From Piper betle (taxonomy: Eukaryota; Streptophyta; Magnoliopsida; Piperales; Piperaceae), in the NCBI GenBank assembly GCA_033002965.1, contig JAURVB010007713.1, positions 62,001-126,000 of the forward strand: a stretch of 64,000 nt of DNA, read 5' to 3'. The notes beneath the pieces are model-generated. The model made no database searches. It saw only the letters and a program-made list of their open reading frames with translations, and had not been told where the DNA came from. The translations under genes and the position numbers were made by a program. Position 1 is the stretch's first letter; each line of letters opens with the position of its first letter. This document shows positions 1 through 12,212 of this stretch, in pieces.

Positions 1-115
1 CATGGAGGGTTGAGATCCGCTTCCATAAAGTCTATATGAGATAGCCCAAAGAGTAGCTTCCAAATTATAATATCACGAGTCAGACTGTCCCTTCAGGGCC
101 TAATTGGGTATTACA
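1..115 (+). repeat. 3' end of the 5' LTR
   Basis: This stretch ends in TTACA, directly before a primer binding site, and aligns with positions about 5765-5882 with scattered substitutions. It is therefore the tail of the left LTR of the element that continues to 5882. Confidence 0.8.
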
Positions 116-117
116 AC

Positions 118-132
118 TTGATTTTAGAGCCA
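118..132 (+). other. Primer binding site, initiator tRNA-Met type, decayed
   Basis: The bases TTGATTTTAGAGCCA begin two bases after the LTR end and match the usual plant site TTGGTATCAGAGCCA at 12 of 15 positions. This is where minus-strand cDNA synthesis would have been primed. Confidence 0.65.
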
Positions 133-721
133 ATCTCCTGGACTATTAAGGCAGCACACATTTAGGATGCATGTGTTATATGCAGGTGTTGTATGATATG
201 CTAGCATGATATGTTGTATGCCTGTTTGTTGTATGTGGTTGTTCTGTTTAAAGACCCCCACCACCTTGTGTCGATCCATAGCCTAGCTAGCAGGTATGTC
301 TTTGTGTGTGGTTTTGCTAACCTCCTTATTCGTGTTTCCAGTAGTTAGTTTGTATTTGGCAGTTTGCAAGCTGTAGTTTACAAGTATCTATGTCATTTAG
401 TTTGTGGTTAGTGTTAGTGGTTATATAGTCTAAGCAGATGAGAGCAATGGAGGACTAGCAACAATCCCGTGAGGAGATAACCCAGCTGTTGGATACAGTC
501 TGAGAGATGACCATGGCCGTGGCCAGACTAGAGAAGAGGACAACAAGTGAGGAGACACCTGTTGAGGCCTCTGAGCAAGAGTGAGTACCACCATTGCCAC
601 CACTGCCAGCTCAAAACCCCAATATTCCACCAGGGTAACCAGCTATAGGGCAGTTTGAGATCCCAACCCCGGAGATGCTAGTGGGAATTCCGCTCCCTAG
701 AGAAACTAGCAGTGAGTCGGT

Positions 722-1983
722 GATGGCTAGAACCCGTCATTTTGTTGTTAAAGGGGCTCAGGTGGTCAGGGCCCTAAGCAGCCCCAACATGCCTAGGAGC
801 ATTGAGATGTTGAGCGCTTCCTAAAGAATAGGGGATATCTATTCTATTGGAGCATGAATCCTAGGGCATTGAAGTGGATTGACGCAGCTAGATCAGTGTT
901 GGTACCCTTATGGTGTCCTTCGGAGCTATGGGTGAATGTAGCCACGAGGGCTATGTTGTGCATGAGCAAACTTTGGTGGTACTGCCCACACAGCCTTTAT
1001 GGAGGGCAGGCCCCTCGAGCATATTACATGGGATGAGTTTAGGGAGGTCTTTTTCTCCTAGTACTTCTCAGCCACTGTCAAAGCAAAAAGAAAGATGGAT
1101 TTTCTGTCTTTAAGGCAATAGGAGGGTATGTCCATAGCGAAGGACCAGTCCAGGTTCCTCATCCTAGATAGGGTTGGCCCGGGTGGCTTCTTATTAGAGA
1201 AGGAGAGGGCTACCCAGTTTGTATCCGGATTGCGCATCAGTTTGTGAGCGGTTGTAGCAACATTTTCCTGTGCGACTCTTGCAGAAACTATCATGAGGGC
1301 ACTAGAGTGCGAACATGACCATGACTCACAGTATCTTGCCAAGGACATCGTATCGTCTGGCAATAAGGGGATGAACAAATGACAAGATCAGTAGGGCCCA
1401 TAGCCTCAGAGACAGAGGATAGGTGGTGGAGTGACGTGTATGCAGCCAACGGGTAGTATGTGTAGACATTTCCCCAACAGATGCAAACCTTCCAAGGGCA
1501 GTAAGGTGACTTCTAGGAGTACCTGTCTGTCCTGAGTGCCAAAGATGCCATCAGGGTGCCTGCAGGAGAACCACCAATGCATGCTTTGCATGCGGAGGCA
1601 TAGAGCACCATGCAATTGAGTGCCCAAGGCAGCTACGTCAACAGTACCAGCCCCAACAGTAGCAACAATAAGGATTGCCTGCACCACAGTGGTGGCCACT
1701 TCTCACTGGACCACCAGCCCAGCCTCAAGGGCAACGGGGAAGAGGCGACCAGCAGCAATGGGCACATGGCCATCAGGGCCAGAGAGGCTGACAGGGCCTA
1801 AGGGGTCAAGATCAAGGTCAGCAGAGTCAAGCTGGCCTAGCCGCTTTGGACATTGGGCAGGGACTGACACATGATGTGGCACACGGTGAGGATGGCCAGA
1901 GCAAAAGGGTAGGATGTATACTGTACGTGTTGAGGAGGCCACTTGAGAACATGAGGATGAGATGCAGCAACGTATCCCCAGAC
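722..1983 (+). pseudogene. Ty3/gypsy gag remnant with CCHC zinc knuckle
   Basis: Gag forms the particle and binds the genomic RNA. A retrotransposon Gag domain is legible around 1023-1380: the run ITWDEFREVFFS is followed by KMDFLSLRQ and SRFLILDR, in the order usual for plant gypsy Gag. A complete zinc knuckle CX2CX4HX4C (CFACGGIEHHAIEC) sits at 1582-1623, followed by a Gln-rich tail. The upstream part (854-1010) and the knuckle are in other frames, so there are at least two frame changes. Stops within the Gag domain at TAG and TGA codons mostly fit single C-to-T changes from CAG or CGA. Not functional. Confidence 0.75.
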
Positions 1984-2117
1984 TCTTCCATGACGACTAC
2001 TCGAAGTATTAGCACCCTTCCATGTTTTCGTTGAGTGCTATTGTATACTTTATGTTTTGTGTTGTGGTGTCTTTATGCACGTGTAACCCCTTAGGAAATT
2101 CCAGGGCAGAATTTTTC

Positions 2118-2131
2118 TAATTGGGGGAGGT
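2118..2131 (+). other. Polypurine tract before 3' LTR
   Basis: A short purine run (GGGGGAGG) lies directly before the LTR start TGTAAAACCC, the place expected for the plus-strand primer of an LTR retroelement. Confidence 0.6.
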
Positions 2132-5100
2132 TGTAAAACCCGGATTGTCCACCATAGGGTTTTTGCTATCGATTCGGTTGTTACGTGAATCGGGTTAGTA
2201 CGGTCCTTCTTGCCATGGTTCGTATACAATATGTTGTAAGCTGCCCGGCCTTAGCCTCCTTCGGCATTCCGTAAACTTATTTGGATGCGGCATGCCCTAC
2301 TTTTTAATATTTGGTCTAATCTAATCGTATATAGTTAGATATGATGACCATGTACCTCACGTGTGTTTTTGTGTGTTTGATAACCATTCGAACCGTCTTA
2401 AACCATTTTGGGACCTGTAGTGCAATTCCCTGGGTGTACCAGATTGCTTTAGGGTAAAAACCCAAATTTTTTAGTTTTGAGATCATCCAAGCTATACCTC
2501 TTTTAGCTAACCCGACCTATACTTCTTGAGCTAACCCAACCCATACATCTATAGGTATGGCACTCATACCTCTATATGAATGACACTCATACCTTTATAG
2601 GCATGATACCCATACCTCTATAAGAATAACACTCATACCTCTATAGGTATGACACCCATACGTCTATAGGTATGCCACCCATATATCTATTACATCACCA
2701 AGCCAACTCATACCTCCTTATCCAACTCATACATCTTTAGATATAAGACCCATACATATGACATCACCAAACCAACCACCCTTTTTCTTTAAAATCCACC
2801 CCTTCCCTCACCTTTTCACCATTTCTCCTTCCCACCTACCCCCCAAACACTTTCTTGTACTTCCTTAGAGCTATAAGCAACTCCCTCCACGTTCCTAGCA
2901 ACATTGAGTAGTAGGCTTTGAGATCGGATGCCTTAAAAGACTTCCCCTTAGTATTCGCTCTTTAGCTTCAGGTTTGAGCTGGCTCTTTTGCTAGTTGTGT
3001 GCTTTTTATAACTTGTATGATTATATGAATTTATTTTTAGGACATTTTTATCATATATATCTAAATGTTAGGAGAATTTTAAATACACATGCAGCTTATT
3101 TAGACATGTAAAAATCATATCATGGCATTCTGATGTTCAATTTCCACGATTCTTATTTTGTTGCACTCAAAACATGTAGATATAAAACTTTTGTGATGTG
3201 TTTTTTACCTCCTATGCCCTATAAGTTTCATGTATGATGGTAAAAATTAAGAAAAGGTGGCGACTTGGACCTTTATAGTGATATAAGCGCTCATTTCTCC
3301 AATTTTTACTCTCTTGGCATTGTAGTATCTATTGATGCACAACATTTCATATTTTTCATGGTAATTTATAAGTTCTTGGTAAAATTGTTATCCTAATATA
3401 ACAACTAAATAATCATGAACATAATCCATAAGTACACTTTGTATTTCCTATGTGTTTATGACTATGAACGAGATGTGTGATTATGTGAGATTTTAAGCCA
3501 CAAATTTTAAACTAATAAAACTTTTAAATTGTATGATACTGCACTAATTGTCTAATTGAAAGTTGTAAATTTTGGGAATTGTTAAAAATCATCTAGGTAT
3601 GTTTTAAAGTTGTTTATTGGGATAATGTGAAGATGCTGGGTGAAAACTCTCTCGTTATAAATCCCTTGTTTTCACTTCAGTTGTAAATTACCTTAAAATA
3701 GTTTAATGATGTTGGATTTTAGTAAAACTTGGTCCACACCATAAAATATGTCTCAGTAGAACCCTACCAATTTTAGGACTATTTGGGTAAGTTCCCAATT
3801 TTATTTATAAATTTCAAATTTGTTAGGGTCTAGATAGCTCCAGAAACAACCCATCTAGTGACCCCAATTGTAAAATCCACTTAGGCCTATTTACAAAATA
3901 AAATTTTCATATCTCTTATAGGACTAAAGCTTTGTGTGTTAGCTAACTAGACACATTGACCGAAGCCCATTTGGAGTCCTCTCGCCCATGAACCAATAGT
4001 TACAAAATTGGTGCACAACATAAGTATACTGTTCTAGCCCTTAGGGCTGAGCTTAATAGGCCTTGTTCCCCTTGATTGGCCCATAGGCCAACCATGGTGG
4101 AAATTACATATGAACCTTAGAGTCTAAGGGATAACCCATCTAAATTTCAGCCCATTTAGACATTGTTATGCCGATCGAAAAAATCGTCTGGTAAGCCCAT
4201 TTGATTAAAAACCCTATTATTCAACATGAAACAAAAACCATAATTAAGTTACCTAATAAGGTTTAATCACTTCACTTAGGACCTAATTCATATAAGTGAT
4301 GATAAGTGTTGAGCTTGTGTAGAGGCTTTGCCTTGTTTTGTGTACCGATGTGACCCGATTCTTATTCAATTCCATCTCCGTGCTGGGTATCCCGAGTGAG
4401 CTCACCGACTAGAATATGGAGCTCTACTCATCCAGGTTTGTAGGACTCTCCCGTGTTGAGTTTAACCGTGTTTTAGACATATGACAGCATGGGCAACGTT
4501 TTATCGGATTCCTTTGATGTCGGGCCATTTAGTTGTGTTTTCAACACATGTTTAAAAACTCCAAAGATGAGACCCCTTGTTGGTTTTCGAATTGAAACTC
4601 TAAAAATATATAATACAAGCCTCTTCCCTAAACCTATTATATAAATACGCGTATTTTTACAGATTTTACGAATAAGAGGATGAGCGGTATGGAGATGTGT
4701 ATGAATCGTGCTAGTACTCCTTCAAACTTTGAGGTAGTGCGGTGTAGAGGGTATTGTATAATCTAACACATTTCCAGAATTTGTGGCACTAACTTTAGTG
4801 TTCTTTTTGCCAATCGAGTACCGAACCGGGTGTAATATGGAGGATGTGATGGCATAAGAGTTGTATATATGAATATGAATATTAGCCATGCCTGCAAGCC
4901 GATACTTGTTTCAATATGTTTGCTTACCGCCCAGTGTGAAGAGATTCTGAAGTTTCTTAAGTTTATGTGGGTAATGGAATACTCATTTGCCAGCTTATTA
5001 TTTTACCGATAATTATTTGGACCGGTAATAAAATTTATTTGATTACTGGCATGGTTTTCTATTATATGTATGTGAGGTTCCCTTACGTTGTCCGACTTAG

Positions 5101-5882
5101 GTGCATGGATCAGACGGCTCAATGGCGGTGGTGGCGGGGGCCTTGTGTTATGTTGCTAGCTTTAAACCATTTATTTTGTGTTATGATGGGCATATGCCAA
5201 ACTATGTGAACCTTGTACGATTAAGATGTATGTTATGATGGTTGTGTTATCGTCCTCAAGGTAGATAAGCCCTAGAGTCGTGGAACATGACGAGGAGCTA
5301 TGTTAGGTACACAAAACATATTTGGGTGTAGTTGTTTGTGTTAGAGTAACGTGGGTGGAGGAGCTTATGGTTCACACTATTTAAAGACCCATGTGAAGTC
5401 CGGGTATTAGGGTTTGATGCCCTGATACTTGATGATGCTATGTAAATCTCTAATGCTTTAATTATGGCTCATGTAGGGTATATGGAAAAGGTAACCATGA
5501 CCCTGTTTAAATACCCGCATCATCTTCATGTAACTAATAAGAAGACCTAAGTTAATCATTTGAACTAAATAGTAAGAATATGATACACGCAATAGTATGA
5601 AACCTCAAAGCTATAATGGGGGTGTACTAGTCATTGGGATGGTTCTAGCATCTCTGTTATGACTAGGGGTATTCATATAAGAATCCATTAAGTATAAGAT
5701 TTGCCTTTGTAGTATAAATTCTGCACGCATTTTATGAAAACCAAACCTGGTGTCCGTTTTAAGCCTCCACGGAGAATTAAGATCCGCTTCCATAAAATTT
5801 GTAATGCGATAGCCTAACCAGGAGCTTTAAATTATAATATCATGTATAGGTCCTTCCCTTTGGGCCGAATTAAGATATTACA
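2132..5882 (+). repeat. 3' LTR, 3751 bp, family I
   Basis: It begins TGTAA and ends TTACA, a perfect 5-base terminal inverted repeat. It follows a purine tract and its last ~120 bases recur at the window start. No coding capacity is visible. It contains a 23-bp minisatellite at 2545-2690 and a C-rich leader-like stretch near 2780-2900. Parts of this LTR are recognisable again at 22140-23700, 26970-28090 (minus), 34350-34540 and 60045-63801 (minus), so it is one of the commonest sequences in the window. Short ORFs inside it (for example 4967-5209) have no support. Confidence 0.75.
2545..2690. repeat. 23-bp minisatellite, about 6 units, inside LTR
   Basis: Six successive 23-base units of the form ACCTCTATAGGTATGACACTCAT start at 2545, 2568, 2591, 2614, 2637 and 2660, with a decayed seventh. 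With the preceding CAT, good units contain CATACC, six bases, then GGTATG, a perfect six-base inverted repeat. Confidence 0.85.
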
Positions 5883-6820
5883 CTTTATACAAAAGTTGGT
5901 ATATTTAATATTATACATATGCAAAAATATTTATTACAAAGGACTGATTTAAACTGATTAAACTAAATTGATTCTTATCATTTTTGTTGAATGGGTTAGA
6001 TTTAATGACTTCACAAATTTTAAAACCAATATCAACTTTAACAACTATGTAATCGAACTAGCGGGAGAAAATTTTTGGTGAATGCCTCCTCCACTAATTA
6101 GGTTCGGTAGAAGCACCTAAAAAATTGTAAAATTATCATGGAACAAAAAAATATCCTTATAACAATTCTAAAAGAAATTGTAAAATTCAGTTTTCTTAAG
6201 TCCCGAGAAATAATTTCGAGATTCTTAGACCCTTTTTTTAACATTTTTACAAATTTTTAAAAGCCATAAGATAATCGATTGGTCAATTAGTCTTAAGAGT
6301 TGCTTTATCCATATAATCATAAGTATGTACTCTGTTCATCCTTGTTAAGTCCAAGTATTGGAAATACTGGGTGGTTCTCCTTCGGGAAAGAAGGCCACTG
6401 AAATCTCTTTATTGTCAGAAGAGACTTTAGATCGTGACACAATAATTGAAATCTCCTCCTACCGGATTATAAAATAACCTATATTTTTGCAGTCACTGCT
6501 GCCAATGGGGCGCAAAAAATGCCCCATGTTGTAATATTAAGAATTTTAGACCCATTGTTTAAATTTTTTACAAAATTCTGAAATATCCAAAATCGATTGG
6601 TGACGATAATTTTCCAGGGAATTGGGAATCATTTTATCCATACAATGGGTCTGAATTGTCACTTAGAATTGGGAATCATTTTATCCATACAATCATTCTC
6701 AGTCTTGTTACAAGTCAAAGCATTAAAAATATGGCAGGCTTCATGATAAAAGAATCAAAATCTCTTCGTCATACAAGAATAGTATGATCGCGGGAACTCT
6801 TTATTGTCGTACCCTGGTGA
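5883..6820. repeat. AT-rich intergenic DNA with a degenerate direct duplication
   Basis: No gene is seen. Segments near 6205-6440 and 6535-6790 resemble each other (TTAGACCC, then an AT tract, ATCGATTGG, then TTTATCCATA-AATCAT), so an old duplication of about 0.3 kb is likely. Inside the second copy a phrase of about 28 bases (GAATTGGGAATCATTTTATC and following) is repeated at 50-base spacing (near 6617 and 6667). Confidence 0.4.
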
Positions 6821-8280
6821 AAAATTGGTTTTATGTTTTGCTAAAATTTGGCGATAAAATTATGTCATCAAAAAATTACAAAAATATAGATATCGCCATT
6901 TTTATAAATTTATCGACAAAGTGTCTCCCAAAAGTTTGGTGACAAAGCATTATTGCTAAATTTACACTATTTTTTGTTATAAAAAAATTCAAGATAATAA
7001 AATTTAGGCACCAAATTATTAGTATCATTTTTTTATAAATTTGTCATTGAATTATTACCAATATTATCTATATTAATGAATTTATACCTTTTTTTGCATA
7101 TTTTGTCTCTGAAATATTAGATTGCATATTTTTATAAATTTACTACCAAACTACCACCAAACAATTTTGTTATTTCGGTTTGGGCGCCAACTCATTAAGG
7201 GCCGTGTGCACGTGGCCATTAAATAGTTGTGTGTTCACGTAGCCTTGTCGCATCTTGGGAACATGCAACCTGTGTCTCAACACGTGGCAGGTGGATGCAT
7301 GCACCCGACGTGGCACCCCCCAATGTTGACGCCCCCGCACCGAAACCTATCGACTACCCTCGACCCCAATTTGTTGCCCCTCAATGCGGTGACACCCCCT
7401 CGCCGACCTAGACGAAGCCTAGCTGCCCCAAATCCGTTAACCACACCACATCCTTGCCACCACCGCCGTTCCTAGTGCGACCCATTGCACCCAGGCTCAT
7501 AGAGCCTATTTGCCACCCTTCGCACAGCCCACTGCAGTGCCCCAGGCTCATCACAGAGCCTATTTGCCACCTTTTGCGCGGCCCACTGTAGTGCCCCAGG
7601 CTCATCACGGTGCCTATTTTCCACCCTTCGCACGGCCCATTGCAGTGTCCCACGCTCATCACGGAGCCTATTTTCTACCCTTCGCACAGCCCATTGCAGT
7701 GCTCCATGGCCCTTAATGCTGCCGCCACCGTGCATTGTAGCCCGTCACATGGCCTAACCCTTCCACTACGACCAGGTTCATCGCAGCTGCCAACACCGCT
7801 GCGATGCCCAGCCATGAACGCCCTTTCATCACTACATGCCGCGGCTGCCACATCCCACAATGACGCTAGGCAGCCCACTTGCCACGCCCAGTGCACGTGG
7901 GCCTGCCGGCGCGTGTTTGGGCACGCCACACCCCCATTGCCATGCCAGATGGCACGCCTTTTTATTAATATAATTTTTAAAAGTTTTCACCGTGACCACA
8001 GAAAAATTTGTGTTAAAATTAATTTGTCATTGAACAGATATCAAGAATCTTATTGAATTATATCACCAAATTTGGTAATTTATTATTATTAATTTATTAT
8101 CAAATTTTGGTGATAGTTGAATAGATAATTTATAATCAAATTTTGTTGCCGAAAATTTTGGTGATAATTTCTTATCTCAAATTAATTAATTATTGAGTCA
8201 TTTATTACAAAGTTTTCGATGATAAATTCATAAATTTAGTTAACAAATTTAGTTGACAAGGACCCCCTCGTCAGCAAATA
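6820..8280. mobile_element. Candidate DNA transposon with GC-rich internal segment
   Basis: Two AT-rich arms (6820-7160 and 7960-8260) are peppered with short motifs in opposite orientation, of the type AATTTGGCGATAAAATT on the left and ATCACCAAATTT on the right. This resembles the subterminal repeats of plant CACTA or Mutator-like elements. Between them lies an abruptly GC-rich, C-biased 0.75-kb segment (7200-7950) that includes a 54-bp minisatellite. I could not define clean terminal inverted repeats or a target duplication, and no transposase is present. Captured host sequence is one reading; an ancient composite of repeats is another. Confidence 0.3.
7488..7706. repeat. 54-bp minisatellite, about 4 units
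   Basis: Units of 54 bases (CCCAGGCTCATCACGGAGCC, then a TATTT-C-rich half ending CACTGCAGTG) repeat about four times. Because 54 is a multiple of three, frames stay open on both strands and would give an 18-residue Pro/Ala-rich repeat, but no start context, intron or homology supports a protein. Each unit contains GGCTC, six bases, GAGCC as well as the 10-base palindrome CACTGCAGTG (imperfect in some units). Confidence 0.8.
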
Positions 8281-10100
8281 TAGACTAAAGGGCGCAATTA
8301 CTACAGCATGATCAAAATTTCTCATCGTCAAAACATCCCACAAGCCGTGGACATAAGGCAACAGTGACATGCACGTTCAGTTGCTCATCTAGACCAGACA
8401 TTTCCGTTGCCCCAAGTGGAGGACCATGTAGCGAGCCGCCCCCACCCCACATGGTTTGCACCCCCTCTGAATTAATCACCCTTTTTCTAGTCTTGCCATT
8501 TATGTGCTTAATCTTTGAAGTGAACCCTAGACCCAACCGTTCATCGCGATTAATCCGCTAATGCACTGGGTTACTACTACCAATTCTTTGCCTATCGGAC
8601 CGATCCGGAGTGCTGTCTAGTGGGATCCTGCTTTGTTGGTTGCATGCAATTAGTCTTGAGCTGAAATAGACTCCAATTTCGAAGGTAGATTTTAATTTAA
8701 ATGATTATTAAATTTATTATTAATGGTGTATATTATTTTTTTATTGTATTTCGATTGATTGAATGTTCAATTTTTAATTGGATCTCGATTTTTAAAAGCC
8801 CTTTTATTAATACTAGGTATGATATGCTATATGTGATCTATGTTTGAGATATATATGTTATAAATAAATTGTACTATATAAACTTGGATCGACTTCATAT
8901 CAAATCATTAAGAGAAATTAAATTAGATAAATAAAATAAAATAGCGGAAACGTACCTGAAGCCATAAAGAAACTAAAGTCTGAATTTAGGAAGAATTTTC
9001 AAAACCTGAATTCTCAGTTATGGATCTTTCAAATCCAAGACTAATTTTTTAAACCAAAGTTCTGGACAATAGGATATCAGAACGAAAACCAGATATGAAT
9101 TCAGGGACCATAACCTCCTTATTTATAGCCTTAGTTCCGTAAATTCAATTTCACCCATTACGAAAGAGAATTTATGAAAAGTATCTACACATTAATCTCA
9201 CACTTTCTCATTGAATTCCACACTTTAATTCATGGCTCATAACCTTTAACTTTAGTAAATCAATTTAATTTAGCCAACCTTATATAATAACATATGATAT
9301 AATTCCTGATATCATATATATATATATATTTATGTCCAATTTCCAACAATATAAACTCTAATTTTATAAATAAACCCATGACTATTTGATAAGATAATGA
9401 GAGATTATATAATATCTCTAAGATATTAGGGGACAATTTTTAACTACTCTTTTATTAATAAATAAGAGTAAATAAGAATTGATTAAAAAATCCTTAATAA
9501 ATAGTCTTGACAATTTGATGAGAGAAGAATATTTACAATGTGGCAACAAACATCTTTCCAAATCACCAAGAAAGCTATAGGTCTAGTGGCACAATCTATT
9601 GAAAAATTAAGAGTTGGGAGTGCTCGTAACGTACAAACGACTACTGATATATGCTTGCCATGTGAAATTTGCAGGTCAGTGGGTTGCTATATACCTCTTT
9701 TTTTTTTTAATTCGATATATAGCTCATATACCTTTTTTGCTACTCCTCATTTTGTAGTTTGGCATTTTTTTTAGAATATAGTTTGTGGATGATCGTTGCA
9801 TACATGATTTACACCTCATATAGTTTACATGAGCTATAGTAATTTAGTGGCTCTCACTATTCAAAACCTACATAGATAAATATAGAAATAATTAATTAAG
9901 ATATATACTTATATATTTTCAAATAAATATAATAGTTTAACCCTTTCATTCTAATTATTAAAATAATTGTAATAAAAATTAATATTAAAATATCCTTAAA
10001 CAAGTTGATTTTTTAAATATTTAAAAGTATGTCATATTGATGTAAAAAAAAATCAACATCCTACTTAAGCATTATATTTTTCATATATATAAATCTAATT
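8281..10100. other. AT-rich intergenic DNA, no gene seen
   Basis: A moderately GC-rich patch at 8300-8560 has short overlapping ORFs on both strands without recognisable domains. The rest is AT-rich with a short (TA)n run near 9319-9330. I see no repeat boundaries or RNA gene. Confidence 0.4.
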
Positions 10101-10101
10101 A

Positions 10102-10272
10102 TATGTGACCTATAAAAAAATGTTCAAATTAAGTGTGTTCTTCATATAAGTTATATTAGGTGTAGTTTAGCTTAATTTTTTAGATATATGTGACCTATAA
10201 AAAAAATATTCAAATCGAGTGTGTTGCCTGTATAAGTTATATTAGTTGTAGTTTATCTTAATTTTTTAGATA
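10102..10272. repeat. 85-bp tandem duplication
   Basis: The phrase TATGTGACCTATAAAAAA starts at 10102 and again at 10187, and the sequence between and after it (GTGTGTT, then ATAAGTTATATTAG, then CTTAATTTTTTAGATA) is shared, giving two copies at 85-base spacing with several differences. Confidence 0.75.
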
Positions 10273-11020
10273 GTTTGCATCGTGGGTGCTTGTTAATGAA
10301 AATTGTAATTTGTGTGAACGTGTATATTTTCGTATGAAAATATTTATTGGGTCATTATTATGATTCAAGCCCCACTCTATACTGAATTAGGTTTGTTAAA
10401 AAAATGGAGCAATTTTTTTAAAGGACAATTTACCTAAGTAAGTTCCAGAGATTAATTTTTTTATTGTTTTTTATAACGCTTTTCCCTACATTTGAGAAAT
10501 ACAAAAAATGGAACAAAAAAATCCTCGGTGATGTTAATGACTACCGTGGGTTCATTAGTGAGAGTGTACAGGCATGACTTGGAAAGTACATATTGTACGA
10601 GGTATCAAGCGATGAGTTACATGGCATTAAGTGCGAGGATGATTTGGGAAAAGACAATGGAGTAAAATTATCTAACGTTTTTTTGCTTCCAATAGTAGGG
10701 TGAGTACAGAAGTTGATCAAACTTAGCTCCGCCTTTAATTCCAAAGACCGTTTGCTGGTCCCTATGTTTCTAGCCGCTTGACAATCGCCGTGGCCAGGCA
10801 CACGACGGCCACTTGTACGAGCTCCATCATCTCGTCCTTCTCCCATTCCCTCCTTCCACACTTCACCGTCTTCTTATCAATCACATCCTCTGTACATACC
10901 TCCCTCACCGTCGATTCCACCCATGTTGGCAACCATCTTCTCTTGCCCACCACTCTCTTTGAAGGGGATGTGGTAGTTAATTGTGGGAAAAAATTAATCA
11001 AGATCAGAAATTAGACAAAT
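10273..11020. other. Intergenic DNA, no gene seen
   Basis: Short overlapping ORFs of about 80-105 residues at 10541-11014 occur on both strands, which argues against coding. Nothing else is recognisable. Confidence 0.35.
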
Positions 11021-11024
11021 TAGA

Positions 11025-12196
11025 CCTTCACAAACTTTAACACCTCTAAGTGGATTAGTAACAGATGAATAGTATAGAAAGCGATAAACTAACAAAGCAA
11101 AAAATAGAAGTTCAAATCAAATAAAAATTTATATTTTGGCGAATTTGTCAAACTATGCGAAAATTCTAGGTAATTTAGAAATTACTCACTTAATACTCTA
11201 AAGTGACCAAATTAAATACAAGAGTATTAATTTAATTTGCAATAGAGATAATAACAATTACTAATAATGCTTAAGAGAAAAGGATACAAAAAATAAAGCA
11301 CAGGACATAAGACCTTTTTATAAAAAATTGGAATTCTTATTTCTCTCTCCTATTAGCACTTGCCACGGTATACTTGGAAGCACATAACAAGCCTTAGGAA
11401 TATATAACCACTTCAAGCAAATCGTACATTGCTTCTAAGCTCTCGTAAGAGCCAAAGAGCCTACTCCTTAACCAGCATAAAATTTGGGCCAAGGAGCAAT
11501 CCACTTTCATACCTTAGGCAAACGAACTTCTCCTTCACAAGCTCTCAAGAGCTAAGGAACCTACTCTTTCACATGCCCGCTCTTTGGGTTAAGGAGCAAT
11601 CTACCTTTACACCTTGAAGGTAAGTAAACAAGTACCTTTCCTCAACACCATGGTCAAGATACTTTACACACACTTCCAACACATTTGAAGTTTACAAGCA
11701 AGCTCCTCACAAGAATTAACGACATATTTTCAAGTTCTTTAATAAATTCTCTGATATGAAAGTGAAGGAGCAAGGACTTTGCAAGCTATTTTGATCATAA
11801 CATAGTTTCCAAGGCTTGAAAGTCCCAATAGGTGCTAGCAATACACTCCCTAAGGTCATTTTTATAGCCTAAGAAGTCTTAGCCAAGAATGATAGCCGTT
11901 ATGTCTTTGAAATTATCACATCATCATTCCTAATGTTTAGTTTTGACAAAACTGGATGCGTTCGATTGCCAGTTGGTTTGCCAATTATCTACCAACACGA
12001 AAGACTGTCTATTGATCTTCCAAAGCCTTTTTAATCTATTGCCAAACTCCATTAGCCTACTTAAGCTGCTCGAGCTGATCTGTTGATCATTGGCGCATTT
12101 TCCTAATGTTCTTTCACTTTGAAATGTGTACAAGTCAGTCCCAAACTTGTCTAGGAGAGTTTATTGAGTTGAATCATCAAAACCTTAGGTTGAACA
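11025..12196 (-). repeat. Copia-like LTR, minus orientation
   Basis: On the minus strand the polypurine run AAAAAGGGGAAAAT (12199-12212) is followed by TTGTTCAACC, the layout of a polypurine tract and LTR start in SIRE-like plant copia elements. The LTR then reads toward lower coordinates. Its far end could not be fixed; 11025 is approximate. It holds a roughly 100-base tandem duplication at 11439-11640 (AGCTCTCGTAAGAGC and AGCTCTCAAGAGCT begin the two copies). No copia protein was recognised. Confidence 0.45.
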
Positions 12197-12212
12197 AATT
12201 TTCCCCTTTTTA

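Larger units (their letters stand above)
1..5882 (+). mobile_element. Polymerase-less Ty3/gypsy LTR element with 3.75-kb LTR (left end cut by window)
   Basis: The first 115 bases match the last ~125 bases of the 2132-5882 LTR: both carry GATCCGCTTCCATAAA and AAATTATAATATCA and end in ATTACA. Between them lie a tRNA-Met-like primer site (118-132), a decayed gag and a purine tract, but no recognisable protease, reverse transcriptase or integrase. An internal region of only 2.0 kb between LTRs of 3.75 kb fits a large retrotransposon derivative (LARD), or an element that lost pol by deletion. It could have moved only with enzymes from another element. The target duplication cannot be tested because the left LTR start is outside the window. 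Confidence 0.8.

Noticed and set aside
7610..8056. 148-codon ORF
   Set aside because: It is largely the translation of a 54-base minisatellite and runs on into AT-rich DNA.
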